NCBI GenBank assembly: GCA_025351405.1
Contig: JANXVZ010000037.1
Span: 1 to 64,000, forward strand
Source of the DNA: Sphingomonadales bacterium
GTDB taxonomy: Bacteria > Pseudomonadota > Alphaproteobacteria > Sphingomonadales > Sphingomonadaceae
Direction: 5' to 3'
DNA: 64,000 nucleotides
In this document: piece after piece, positions 44,701-55,364 of the stretch
Numbering within the stretch: the stretch's first letter is position 1
Layout of the letters: each line of letters begins with the position of its first letter
Position numbers and translations under genes: made by a program
The notes under the pieces: generated by a model
Databases searched by the model: none
Told to the model about the DNA's origin: nothing
The model's input: only the letters and a program-made list of their open reading frames with translations

Positions 44701-46739
44701 GCGGTTATGTCCTTCATGCCGGGCAGGGCGCCGAGTGCAGCCCTGAGCGGTGCAAGAAATGCATCGTACGGCGTCCATTGGTCGAGGCCGCCACGAAAGA
44801 TCGGCTGGCGGACCTGTTCGGAGCTGGCGGTTCGCACGGCACGGTCGGTTTGGTGAAAATCGACGCATGATCGCTCGAAGGGCAGGCCGCAGAAATCGAG
44901 AAGGCGACGCACCTGCGTTTCGAGATCGGCGACGACGTCCTCATACTGTACGTGCAGCACCTTGCCGGGCAAAACACTGTCCCAATGCTGCATCAGGTCG
45001 ATGTAGCCGGCGTAATAGCGGCCGATCGCGTCGAGGCCGTAGGTGAAATCCTGGCCTTCAGCAAACAACTGCTTGAAATTGCTGAAGCAACAGGCCATCG
45101 GCTCGCGCCGTGCATCGATGATGCGGGCATTCGGCAGGATGAGGTGAATCAGCCCTATATGTCGGAAATTATTGGGCATCTTGTCGATGAAACGGAGCTT
45201 GCCGGTGCGGTAGATTGCGGTGTCGCGCAGATAGGCCTCGCCGAATTCGGTCAGTTCATCGACCGTGAGGTCCGCGAGATTGCCGGGATATATCGCCTCG
45301 TCATCGACCCGCCGCCGGCCATCGAGCCGGTGCGCCAACGCCAGGATGTTGGGCAATTCGCTCGTGCCCTCCACCTGGGAATGCGACGCCAGTATCTGCT
45401 CGAGCAGTGTCGATCCCGCCCTCGGCAGGCCAACGATGAAGATCGGGTCGTCGGCAAGCGCGCCGCTGCCGCGCTTGGCCTTGAACAATTCGGGCGTGCA
45501 GGCGCGCTTTTGCGCGGCCATTTCCGCCGCGATCCGCGCCGGGTCATAGCGCAGCTCCTCGCGCTTCAGCCGGTTGCCGGTGTCGTAATAACCAAAGGAC
45601 CGGGCATGGTCGCCACGGTCTTCCAGCGCCTTGCCGAGGGCAAAACACAGGTGATAGCGGTCGACCGTGCTGGTCGTGCGCGCGGTTTCGGCCGCTTGCA
45701 TGCTGCTGATTTCGGCATCGCTGAAGCGATAGGTCTTGAGGTTGGCGAGGCTCCACCACGCATCGCCAAAGTCGGGTTTGCTGTCATGCGCCTGCCGATA
45801 AGCCGCGACCGCGTCGTCATGGCGGCCAATGGTTTTCAGCGCATGGCCGCGGGTCAGGCTGACCTGGTGATTGTCCGGCTTGGCAGCGGACAGCGCGTCA
45901 TAGATGCCAAGCGCTACATCGAAATTGCCCACCGCCAGATTCTGGTTGGCGAACAGCATGTCGAAATGCGGGATGCCGGGGGCCTTGCGGCGCAGCAGGT
46001 CTGCCTGTTGCAGCGCCTCGGCGAATTTCTGCCGCTTGTGCAGGACGTTGACATAATCGAAGCGGCCGGGATGGAATTCGGGTTCGAGGGCAACGCACGA
46101 TTCAAGGATGAATTCCGCTTCGTCGAGCACCTGGAAACGCGTGCCCAACTCCGCCAGCATCCGCATCGCTTCGAGATGGTGGCCGTTGGTCTGCAGGAAA
46201 TGGCGGCACAGCTTTTCCGCCTTGTACAGCTTGCCCTCGTGCATGAAACTGGCAACGCTGACCAGCGTCGGCGGCAAATTGTCCAGCCAGTCGAACTGGT
46301 TGCGGGCAAGGGCCTCGGCGTCCCGGCGGCCGGCGGCGTGGTTCAGTTCCACCAGCGCCCGCCAGCTGGCGATCAGTGCCGGATTGGCCGCGACGGCGCG
46401 GTCGAAGGCTTCGATGGCCAGCTCGACATCGCCGCCGGCGCGATGGCAATGGCCTTGTTCCTGAAAAGCACGGGCGTGCGCAGGCTCCAGATCGAGCAAG
46501 CGTTCGAGCGTCTGCCGGGCCTCGTCCAGCTTGCCGCCATAACGCTGGGCAACTGCAAGGATATACAGCGCATCGACATTACCGGGTTCCGATGCCAGCA
46601 GGCGTTCCACGGCCGCCGCAGCCTTGGCGAAGGCACCATCCTGCAGGAGGCGCCGCGCTTCACCGATCGTCGCGTCACCGATTGCCGTGTCACCGATCGT
46701 CGTCCCGGCGCCAGCGACGCCCTGTTTTGTTGCATCCAT
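44697..46739 (-). CDS. Tetratricopeptide repeat-containing sulfotransferase family protein
   Basis: N-terminal TPRs (EARRLLQDGAFAKAAAAVERLLASEPGNVDALYILAVAQRYGG...); PAPS 5' loop FIVGLPRAGSTLLEQILASH. Confidence 0.9.
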   Translation of the reverse strand: MDATKQGVAGAGTTIGDTAIGDATIGEARRLLQDGAFAKAAAAVERLLASEPGNVDALYILAVAQRYGGKLDEARQTLERLLDLEPAHARAFQEQGHCHRAGGDVELAIEAFDRAVAANPALIASWRALVELNHAAGRRDAEALARNQFDWLDNLPPTLVSVASFMHEGKLYKAEKLCRHFLQTNGHHLEAMRMLAELGTRFQVLDEAEFILESCVALEPEFHPGRFDYVNVLHKRQKFAEALQQADLLRRKAPGIPHFDMLFANQNLAVGNFDVALGIYDALSAAKPDNHQVSLTRGHALKTIGRHDDAVAAYRQAHDSKPDFGDAWWSLANLKTYRFSDAEISSMQAAETARTTSTVDRYHLCFALGKALEDRGDHARSFGYYDTGNRLKREELRYDPARIAAEMAAQKRACTPELFKAKRGSGALADDPIFIVGLPRAGSTLLEQILASHSQVEGTSELPNILALAHRLDGRRRVDDEAIYPGNLADLTVDELTEFGEAYLRDTAIYRTGKLRFIDKMPNNFRHIGLIHLILPNARIIDARREPMACCFSNFKQLFAEGQDFTYGLDAIGRYYAGYIDLMQHWDSVLPGKVLHVQYEDVVADLETQVRRLLDFCGLPFERSCVDFHQTDRAVRTASSEQVRQPIFRGGLDQWTPYDAFLAPLRAALGALPGMKDITA

Positions 46740-46776
46740 GGCCAAGCCTAGCTGCAAGCGGCCCGGAACAAAATGC

Positions 46777-46811
46777 ACTGGGGGTGCATTGCCATGCAAT
46801 TCACCCCCGGT
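46777..46811 (-). other. Intercistronic hairpin between TBDR and TPR-sulfotransferase
   Basis: ACTGGGGGTG-C-ATTG ... CAAT-T-CACCCCCGGT. Confidence 0.55.
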
Positions 46812-46833
46812 GTCATCTCGTGTCGCGCGATCG

Positions 46834-49245
46834 TCAGTATTTGTACGACATGCGAAGCCCGATCGTGCGCGGCCGGATCGTCGTCGTCCGGGCGACGCGG
46901 TCGGATGCGTTGATATAGATATCGGGCCGCGCATCGCTGAGGTTTTCGACGTAGAGCGAGGCACCCCATTCGTCCTTGTCGATACCGACCGCCGCATCCG
47001 CAGTCGTATAGGCACGCAGCGGATAGTCGGCGCCAAGGTTTATCGACGTGTGGCTGCTGCCGACATGATGGATGCCGAACTGGCCATACAGCTTGGTGTT
47101 GCCCTCCAGCTCGTAATCATAGCGGGCGCGGATATTGCCCTGAAACTTCGGGCTCAACGCCAGCTGGCTGCCCAGCGGCACCAGCGTGATGAGCTGGACC
47201 AGCCCGAGCGACCCGCGCGTCAGCTTGGAGTTGTTGTACGACGCCGCGGCGTTGACCGTCAGGCCCCGAACCGGCCGAACCGTCAGGTCAGCCTCGATAC
47301 CGTCGATCTTGGCATCGGCGGCGTTGGCGGCAAAGGTAAGGAAGAACAGGCTTGGCTGGTAGATCGAGACCTGAATATCCTTCCACAGGATATGGTAGGC
47401 CGCGAGGTTGAGGATGACCGACCGATCGAACAACGCCAGTTTGGCGCCGATTTCGAAATTCTTCACGGTGTCGGAGTCATAGCCGAACGGAATTGCGGTC
47501 TTGGGGCTTTGCGGGTTCGGATCGGCGACGCGGCCGATGCGGTTGAAGCCGCCGGGGCGATAACCTTCCGAATAGGTGCCATAGAACAGCAGGTCATCGG
47601 TCGGCTTGAAGCTCAGGTTGGCCTTGAAGATTGTGCCCTTCTGCAGCCGGGGCTTGGTGTGGATGGCATCGAGATTGTAACCCGAATCACGATCGACCCC
47701 GCGGTTGCCGAAGTTGGCAGAGCCGACGATCGATGCCTTCTGGTCGAAATAGCGCAGACCCCCCGTCAGGATCAGCTTGTCGGGGATGATGTCGAAGGCC
47801 AATTCCCCGAACAAGGCGATCTGGCGGTCGGTACGGGTGATATCGTTGAAAAAGGTGACGCCCGGATTGCGGGGGTTGGGGTCGATCGATGTCGCGCCCT
47901 TGATGGGAGCATTGGGCACAAAGCCCTGTTCGATCGAGCCTTCATAGTTGAATTCGCCGATGTCATAGATCTTGGCGCGATCGTAATATGCCCCGCCGAT
48001 GGCACGGACCCGCTGGTCAGCCGGGGTCGAGACCCGGAATTCATGGCTGATGCGGGTGTTGCGGTTGTTGCCCTGGAACGACATCCGCGGCGTCGCGCAC
48101 GACGCATAGCCGGGGTATTTGCAGATATAATAGGCCGCGAACGGCCCGGCGTTCGAATAGGCGGTGTAGTCGATTTTCTGCACGGCGCGGCGATTGAGAT
48201 AGGCGCCGGTATAGATCACATCGAGCGCGCCGAGCCGACCTTCGAGCGTCCAGGCGGTCTGGTCGAACTTGTCGGTCAGCGTGTCGGGATTGTAGCGCTG
48301 CACCTTCAGGTCGCCGACCAGCGGATCATAGTCGAACACGCCGTCGACCTTCAGTTTCTGGCGCATGTGCTGCAGGCTGACCGACCAGTCCGGGCTGATG
48401 TCGTATTTGGCCGATACGCGGAAGCCCTGGTAGACCGCGTCGTTGAAATTATCCTGCACGAACTGCGAATTGGTGATCGTCGGGCGCACGGCCTCCGGGT
48501 GGCCGCCGAGGCCGTTGTTGGCATTGCTCTGCATCCGGAAGCTGCCGGGGACATTGTCGATATAGCCACCGCGACTGTCGTTGTAGACGACGACGCGAAC
48601 CGCGAACTTGTCCTTGATGATCGGGATGTTGACGAAACCCTCGACCGAATTGCTGCTGTCGCCGCCCTTGGTGAAGGCAACGCCGCCCTTGAATCCGGCA
48701 TGGAGGGCGCTGGCATCGGGCTTGTTGGTGATGTAGCGGACGGCGCCGCCCATGGCGCTGGCACCGAACAGCGTGCCCTGTGGACCGGCCAGCACTTCGA
48801 CGCGCTCCAGGTCGGCGGTGTAGACGTCGAGGTTGCGCGCCGGGACGGATACGGAAGCATCGTCGAGGTAGAGGGCGACGTTCGGGTTGACGCCCGCCGA
48901 GCCGGCCACGAGGATCGACTGGGTGTCGGTCGACAAGCCGCGAATGTATATCTGCGACTGGCCGGGGCCGCGGCCGCCGGTGCGTACGTTGGGCAGGAAT
49001 TCGATAAGCTTGTCGAAGTTGGCGACGTTGAGCTTGGTCAGGGTTTCGCCGCTCAGCGCCTGCACCGCGACGGGAACGTCCTGAAGATTTTCGGAACGCC
49101 TTGTGGCGGTGACCACGATATCGGCGATACCGGCATTTGCCGCGGCCGCCGCCGTCGCTGCCTTCTGCGCGAATGCCGGGCTGCCGCCCGCGCCCATCAA
49201 CGCAATCACGGCAACCGCCGCCGAGCTTGTCAAACCATTTTTCAT
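46834..49245 (-). CDS. TonB-dependent receptor
   Basis: Signal peptide, plug domain (IVVTATRRSENLQDVPVAVQALSGETL, TQSILVAGSAGVNPNVALYLDDASV), beta-barrel ending GLRMSYKY. Confidence 0.94.
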   Translation of the reverse strand: MKNGLTSSAAVAVIALMGAGGSPAFAQKAATAAAAANAGIADIVVTATRRSENLQDVPVAVQALSGETLTKLNVANFDKLIEFLPNVRTGGRGPGQSQIYIRGLSTDTQSILVAGSAGVNPNVALYLDDASVSVPARNLDVYTADLERVEVLAGPQGTLFGASAMGGAVRYITNKPDASALHAGFKGGVAFTKGGDSSNSVEGFVNIPIIKDKFAVRVVVYNDSRGGYIDNVPGSFRMQSNANNGLGGHPEAVRPTITNSQFVQDNFNDAVYQGFRVSAKYDISPDWSVSLQHMRQKLKVDGVFDYDPLVGDLKVQRYNPDTLTDKFDQTAWTLEGRLGALDVIYTGAYLNRRAVQKIDYTAYSNAGPFAAYYICKYPGYASCATPRMSFQGNNRNTRISHEFRVSTPADQRVRAIGGAYYDRAKIYDIGEFNYEGSIEQGFVPNAPIKGATSIDPNPRNPGVTFFNDITRTDRQIALFGELAFDIIPDKLILTGGLRYFDQKASIVGSANFGNRGVDRDSGYNLDAIHTKPRLQKGTIFKANLSFKPTDDLLFYGTYSEGYRPGGFNRIGRVADPNPQSPKTAIPFGYDSDTVKNFEIGAKLALFDRSVILNLAAYHILWKDIQVSIYQPSLFFLTFAANAADAKIDGIEADLTVRPVRGLTVNAAASYNNSKLTRGSLGLVQLITLVPLGSQLALSPKFQGNIRARYDYELEGNTKLYGQFGIHHVGSSHTSINLGADYPLRAYTTADAAVGIDKDEWGASLYVENLSDARPDIYINASDRVARTTTIRPRTIGLRMSYKY

Positions 49246-49595
49246 CGATTTCCCCCCGGATTTCGCACGCACGCCAAATTTGCCACGACTTGGAACCTAC
49301 ATGGAAACGTCACATGAAACTGTTCGTGATGTTAGTCCGCGGCAATTGAGCGTTTTTGACTGACTGATAAGAAAAATTTGCGTCAAGTTGTCGCCATGAG
49401 GGCTGCAAAAATCGCCTTTTGCCTCATAACATACGGAAAACGATGTAAGTTCTTGCAGTGGGCGTGGAGGTCGAACTCCCCGGATGCTACCAACGTAGCA
49501 TGGGTTTGTGTCAGATCGGCTTGGTTGACAAGCGCTTTGACCATGGACCATTCAAGAAACATTCGCAATGAATCGACCCTTGCAGGGACATAAAT

Positions 49596-50456
49596 ATGCC
49601 GTCCGAATACTATACATTGACGTTTTCATGCAAAGATCGTCCCGGAATAGTATCGAAAGTCTCCGGTAAAATATTCGATGTCGGTGGCAATATATTCGAA
49701 TCTCATCAGTATAACGATATCGATAATGACCTGTTTTTCATGCGGACAACCTTCAGCCTTGCGGACGAAGCAAGGTTCGACCTGTTCAAGGCCGGTTTTG
49801 CCGATATCGCCACGGCGGCCGGCATGGACTGGCGAATTCATGCCCGCAGCGACCGCAAGAAGGTTTTGATCCTGGCGTCGCGCAGCGATCATTGCCTCGT
49901 CGACCTGCTCTATCGGCGGCGGATTGGCGAACTGGAGATGGATATCAGCGGGATCATCTCCAACCATGCCCGCGAAACCTATAACGGTACGGATTTCGGC
50001 GATATTCCCTTCCATCACTTGCCGGTCACCCCCGCGACCAAGGCTGCGCAGGAGGCGCAAATCTGGGATATCTTCACCAGCACCGGGTCGGAACTGGCCG
50101 TGCTGGCGCGCTACATGCAGATCCTGTCGCCCGGCCTCGTCGAAAAGCTGAGCGGGCGTTGCATCAACATCCACCATAGCTTCCTGCCGGGATTCAAGGG
50201 GGCAAAGCCCTATCACCAGGCCCATCAACGCGGCGTCAAGGTGATCGGCGCGACCGCGCACTACGTCACCGGCGACCTTGATGAAGGCCCGATCATCGAA
50301 CAGGATGTCGAACGCATCAGCCATTCGGATACGCCCGATGACCTGGTGCGCAAGGGCCGTGACATCGAGCGGCGGGTGCTGGCCCGTGCCGTCGCCTTGC
50401 ACCTTGACGGCCGGGTCATACCCAATGGTTCAAAGACCATCGTGTTCCGGGATTAG
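49596..50456 (+). CDS. purU: Formyltetrahydrofolate deformylase
   Basis: N-terminal ACT ([37 protein letters not shown]) and formyl transferase domain ([48 protein letters not shown]). Confidence 0.95.
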   Translation: MPSEYYTLTFSCKDRPGIVSKVSGKIFDVGGNIFESHQYNDIDNDLFFMRTTFSLADEARFDLFKAGFADIATAAGMDWRIHARSDRKKVLILASRSDHCLVDLLYRRRIGELEMDISGIISNHARETYNGTDFGDIPFHHLPVTPATKAAQEAQIWDIFTSTGSELAVLARYMQILSPGLVEKLSGRCINIHHSFLPGFKGAKPYHQAHQRGVKVIGATAHYVTGDLDEGPIIEQDVERISHSDTPDDLVRKGRDIERRVLARAVALHLDGRVIPNGSKTIVFRD

Positions 50457-50484
50457 CGACGCCAAGCGCCAGATGGAGGTACCG

Positions 50485-51867
50485 ATGACACCCAGGTTGC
50501 TGACAATTTTTGTCTTTTTGATGGGGGCCGGGGCAACCGCCGTCGTTTCGGCGACCAGCCCGGCAGCCGCCGCACCGCCGAGCATTCCCGGGGTCGATGC
50601 CCCCGAGCTGGCGGCGCCCGGCAGTGCCGGGGTCGGGGTCACGACGATCGAACTGGTCGACCCCGGCCAGCCCGACCTGCTTGCCGCCAACCTCCATACC
50701 GGTGTGGTGCCGTTGATGGATCGCAAGCTCGTCGTCGATATCTGGTATCCGGCCACCGCCGCAGCGACGGCACCGCGGGTGACCTATTCCGCAGCCTTCT
50801 GGGGCGAACCGGGGCGGCCGCCGGTCAGCTTTACCGTTCCCGGCGTGGCGGTGCGCGATGCCGCGCCGGCGGGCAGGGCATTGCCGCTCGTCATCCTGTC
50901 GCACGGGTACAGCAATGCCCCGGCATCGATGACGTGGCTGACCGAAAACCTGGCGTCCAAGGGCTATGTCGTAGCCGGCATCCACCATGATGATGCCAAC
51001 CCCTATGTGGCGCGCCCGCAGGACCGCGCAGCGCCGTTGCTGCGGCGGCCGCTCGATATCGTTTTCGTGGCGCAGCAACTGCAAAAGCGTCTCGGCGCCC
51101 AGATCGACCCGGCGCGCATCGCGCTGATCGGCTATTCCATGGGCGGCTATGGCGTGGTCACCGCCGGCGGGGCGTCGCTCGACCCCGATGGCCCGGCGAT
51201 GAAGGCTATCCCCGGTGGCTGGCTGCAACGCCATGCCCGCGGCACGCCCGGGGCGGCCGCGATGGCGCTGCCGGGGGTCAAGGCCATCGTTGCCATGGCG
51301 CCGGCGGGTGGCGGCAACCCCGGCAGCGCAAGCGGCTCCGGCAGCGCAAGTGGCTCCGGCAGCGCCTGGGGCAAGGCCGGGCTGGCGGCCATCACGGCGC
51401 CGATGTTGATCGTCGCCGGCAATCGCGATCCGGTCGTTGACTATGCTTCGGGGGCAAAGACCATCTTTGCCGATGCGATTCATTCCGATCGGTACCTGTT
51501 GACCTATCGCGAAGCCGGGCACGCCGTCGGTCTCAACCCGGCGCCCGCCGAAATGCGCGGGTCGGTATGGGACATGGACTGGTTCGAGGATGCCGTGTGG
51601 CGGCAGGACCGGATCAACGCCATCAACCTGCATTTCATCACCGCGTTTCTCGACAGGTACCTGCGCGGCAATGCAGAGCGTGCCAGCTATCTCGATGTCG
51701 CCGTCGTCAATTCGGATGACGGCAAGTGGGATGCCCCGGCAACCGCCGCCTGGGGAGCCTACAGCCCCGGCGGCAGCGGCGTCACCCTGTGGAAGGGTTT
51801 CCAGCGACGCCACGCCCGCGGCATGGAATTGCGCCATGCGGCGCCAGGCACGCATCCAGCGGACTGA
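50485..51867 (+). CDS. Alpha/beta hydrolase (dienelactone hydrolase/PAF-acetylhydrolase-like, exported)
   Basis: Signal peptide; LPLVILSHGYSNAPASMTWLTENLASKGYVVAGIHHDD; IALIGYSMGGYGVVTAGG nucleophile elbow. Confidence 0.85.
   Translation: MTPRLLTIFVFLMGAGATAVVSATSPAAAAPPSIPGVDAPELAAPGSAGVGVTTIELVDPGQPDLLAANLHTGVVPLMDRKLVVDIWYPATAAATAPRVTYSAAFWGEPGRPPVSFTVPGVAVRDAAPAGRALPLVILSHGYSNAPASMTWLTENLASKGYVVAGIHHDDANPYVARPQDRAAPLLRRPLDIVFVAQQLQKRLGAQIDPARIALIGYSMGGYGVVTAGGASLDPDGPAMKAIPGGWLQRHARGTPGAAAMALPGVKAIVAMAPAGGGNPGSASGSGSASGSGSAWGKAGLAAITAPMLIVAGNRDPVVDYASGAKTIFADAIHSDRYLLTYREAGHAVGLNPAPAEMRGSVWDMDWFEDAVWRQDRINAINLHFITAFLDRYLRGNAERASYLDVAVVNSDDGKWDAPATAAWGAYSPGGSGVTLWKGFQRRHARGMELRHAAPGTHPAD
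51322..51371 (+). repeat. 18-bp in-frame tandem repeat encoding (GSASGS)n
   Basis: ggcagcgcaagcggctcc / ggcagcgcaagtggctcc / ggcagcgcctgggg. Confidence 0.8.
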
Positions 51868-51983
51868 CGATCTGGCATGCCCGGCGCGCGGGTCGCCTCG
51901 CCGAGGTTGATTTTTGGGTGTTTATTCGACACAGCAAGCGCAGGCGATGCCGATTGAAGGGTGTATGCACCACACGTCTTCAT

Positions 51984-52060
51984 GCGCCCGTAGCTCAGTT
52001 GGATAGAGCGCGGGACTTCTAATCCTGAGGCCGCAGGTTCGAATCCTGCCGGGCGCACCA
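51984..52060 (+). tRNA. tRNA-Arg (anticodon TCT)
   Basis: Full cloverleaf: GCGCCCG TA GCTC AGTTGGATA GAGC G CGGGA CTTCTAA TCCTG AGGCC GCAGG TTCGAAT CCTGC CGGGCGC A CCA; CCA encoded. Confidence 0.95.
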
Positions 52061-52157
52061 GATCCTTCGCCGCCGCCAACCGGGTCATGGCCCCGGCCTC
52101 GGCCGTCATGGCCGTTCTCGATATGGCCGGATGCGATCGATCGGGTAAGCTGCCGCC

Positions 52158-52880
52158 ATGATTCGCACCACCCTTGCTGCTGTCCTGCTGCTGTGTGCAG
52201 CGCCAACGCTCGCCCAGCACGCAGGGCCGCCGCCGCCCGCCGGCGATACGGCCCAGCCCGCGGTCGCCCCGGTTGCGCCGCCATCGGTGCCCGCACCGCC
52301 ACCGGTCGTCACGCCGCCCGCCGCGGCGCCAGTCGTCGCGCCGCCCGCCGCGGCAACCGTCCGGGTCGCGCTGACCACGGCGCAGGGCACTATCGTCCTC
52401 GCGCTGGAAAAAGTGCGGGCACCGCTGACCACGGCGTATTTCCTGCGCTATGTCGACCAGAAGCGCCTCGACGGTTCGACCTTCTATCGCGCCAACCGGA
52501 TCGATGCCGCGGGCAAATATGGCCTCATCCAGGGCGGCGTTCGCGATCCCAAAAAGCTGCTGCCACCGGTGGCGCATGAACCGACGACGAAAACCGGGCT
52601 GTCGCATACCGATGGCACGATTTCGCTGGCGCGGCTGGCGCCGGGCACCGCGACGGCCAACTTCTTCATCGTCGTGGGGGATCTGTCCTCGCTCGACGCC
52701 AACCCCAGGGCGGCGGGAGATAACCAGGGCTTTGCCGCCTTTGGCCATGTCGTCGAGGGCATGGACGTCGTCCACCGCATCCTTGCCGCGCCGACGTCGC
52801 CGACCGCCGGCGGCGGCGCAATGAAGGGCCAGATGATCGAAGCGCCGGTAAAAATCCTGGCGGTGCGACGCATCCCATAG
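52158..52880 (+). CDS. Peptidylprolyl isomerase, cyclophilin type (exported)
   Basis: Signal peptide and Pro/Ala linker; VALTTAQGTIVLALEKVRAPLTTAYFLRYVD...FNFFIVVGD-like LAPGTATANFFIVVGD, FAAFGHVVEGMDVV. Confidence 0.88.
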   Translation: MIRTTLAAVLLLCAAPTLAQHAGPPPPAGDTAQPAVAPVAPPSVPAPPPVVTPPAAAPVVAPPAAATVRVALTTAQGTIVLALEKVRAPLTTAYFLRYVDQKRLDGSTFYRANRIDAAGKYGLIQGGVRDPKKLLPPVAHEPTTKTGLSHTDGTISLARLAPGTATANFFIVVGDLSSLDANPRAAGDNQGFAAFGHVVEGMDVVHRILAAPTSPTAGGGAMKGQMIEAPVKILAVRRIP

Positions 52881-52912
52881 GCCGCTGCCACGCAATCTTC
52901 ACACACGCACGC

Positions 52913-52941
52913 CTTGACCTTGGCGCGCCACCGCCACATAT
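52913..52941 (+). promoter_or_regulatory. Candidate groESL promoter (CTTGAC ... CACATAT)
   Basis: CTTGAC at 52913 and CACATAT near 52935, upstream of CIRCE. Confidence 0.4.
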
Positions 52942-52953
52942 GCGCCTCAGCCG

Positions 52954-52980
52954 TTAGCACTCGCCCCTGGTGAGTGCCAG
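52954..52980. promoter_or_regulatory. CIRCE element (HrcA operator) upstream of groES
   Basis: TTAGCACTC-GCCCCTGGT-GAGTGCCAG; left arm consensus, right arm 2 bp off GAGTGCTAA. Confidence 0.88.
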
Positions 52981-53015
52981 ATGGTCGCAAATCAACCAGA
53001 ACGAGGGCTATCCCC

Positions 53016-53306
53016 ATGAAGTTCCGTCCGCTCCACGACCGTGTGCTCGTGCGCCGCGTCGAAGCCGAAGAAAAGACCGCAGGCGGGATCATCATCCCCG
53101 ACACCGCCAAGGAAAAGCCGCAGGAAGGCGAAGTTGTCGCCGCCGGCACCGGCGCACGCGGCGATGATGGTACCGTCCATCCGCTCGAAGTGAAGGCCGG
53201 CGACAAGATCCTGTTCGGCAAATGGTCGGGCACCGAAGTCAAGGTCGAAGGCGAAGACCTTCTGATCATGAAGGAAAGCGATATTCTCGGCATCCTGACT
53301 GCCTGA
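53016..53306 (+). CDS. groES: Co-chaperone GroES
   Basis: [47 protein letters not shown]. Confidence 0.97.
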   Translation: MKFRPLHDRVLVRRVEAEEKTAGGIIIPDTAKEKPQEGEVVAAGTGARGDDGTVHPLEVKAGDKILFGKWSGTEVKVEGEDLLIMKESDILGILTA

Positions 53307-53333
53307 GCCATCGCTTCCGTCCACCCGCTTTAA

Positions 53334-54998
<1,665 letters not shown>

Positions 54999-55028
54999 GG
55001 ACCCGCTTTACCGACGTTCGAGAAACAG

Positions 55029-55057
55029 GGGGTCGCGGTTCGCCGCGGCCCCTTTTT
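55029..55057 (+). terminator. Rho-independent terminator of groESL
   Basis: GGGGTCGCGG-TTCG-CCGCGGCCCC-TTTTT. Confidence 0.85.
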
Positions 55058-55258
55058 CTATGGGGTATTGGTATCTTCGGCTGCCGGAGTGGGCGCGACC
55101 GGCAGCACCGGCGCCTTGCGCGCTTCGGCGATGGCAGCATCGACATCGGCATCGGCCTTGGCGATGACCTTGGCTTCAGCACCGCTGTTGGCGGCTTCCG
55201 GCTTGCTGTTGTTGCAGGCGGCGAGCAGCAGCGGCAAGATGACGAGGATGCGTTTCAT
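55058..55258 (-). CDS. Small putative lipoprotein
   Basis: MKRILVILPLLLAACNNSKPEAANSG: lipobox LLAAC. Confidence 0.65.
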   Translation of the reverse strand: MKRILVILPLLLAACNNSKPEAANSGAEAKVIAKADADVDAAIAEARKAPVLPVAPTPAAEDTNTP

Positions 55259-55364
55259 GGCCGCTGGCGATAGCCGATGGGCGCCGCGATGAAAAGCTGC
55301 GAGCATCGACGCGACAATGCGGGGCGCCAGGGCATTACGTGGCGCCAGGGCAGGGAGCGACAGG

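Noticed and set aside
44697-46739. Possible toxin or defence function for the TPR protein
   Set aside because: Clear sulfotransferase P-loop FIVGLPRAGSTLLEQ and neighbouring TBDR support the TPR-sulfotransferase family.
46624-49317. 897-aa + strand ORF antisense to the TonB-dependent receptor
   Set aside because: Mirror-frame ORF caused by high-GC codon bias; composition is Arg/Gly/Asp/Val-rich with no domain, while the opposite strand encodes a clear TBDR.
51984-52060. tRNA as a genomic-island integration site
   Set aside because: No integrase or repeated tRNA 3' end was seen nearby, and flanking genes look like housekeeping or core genes.
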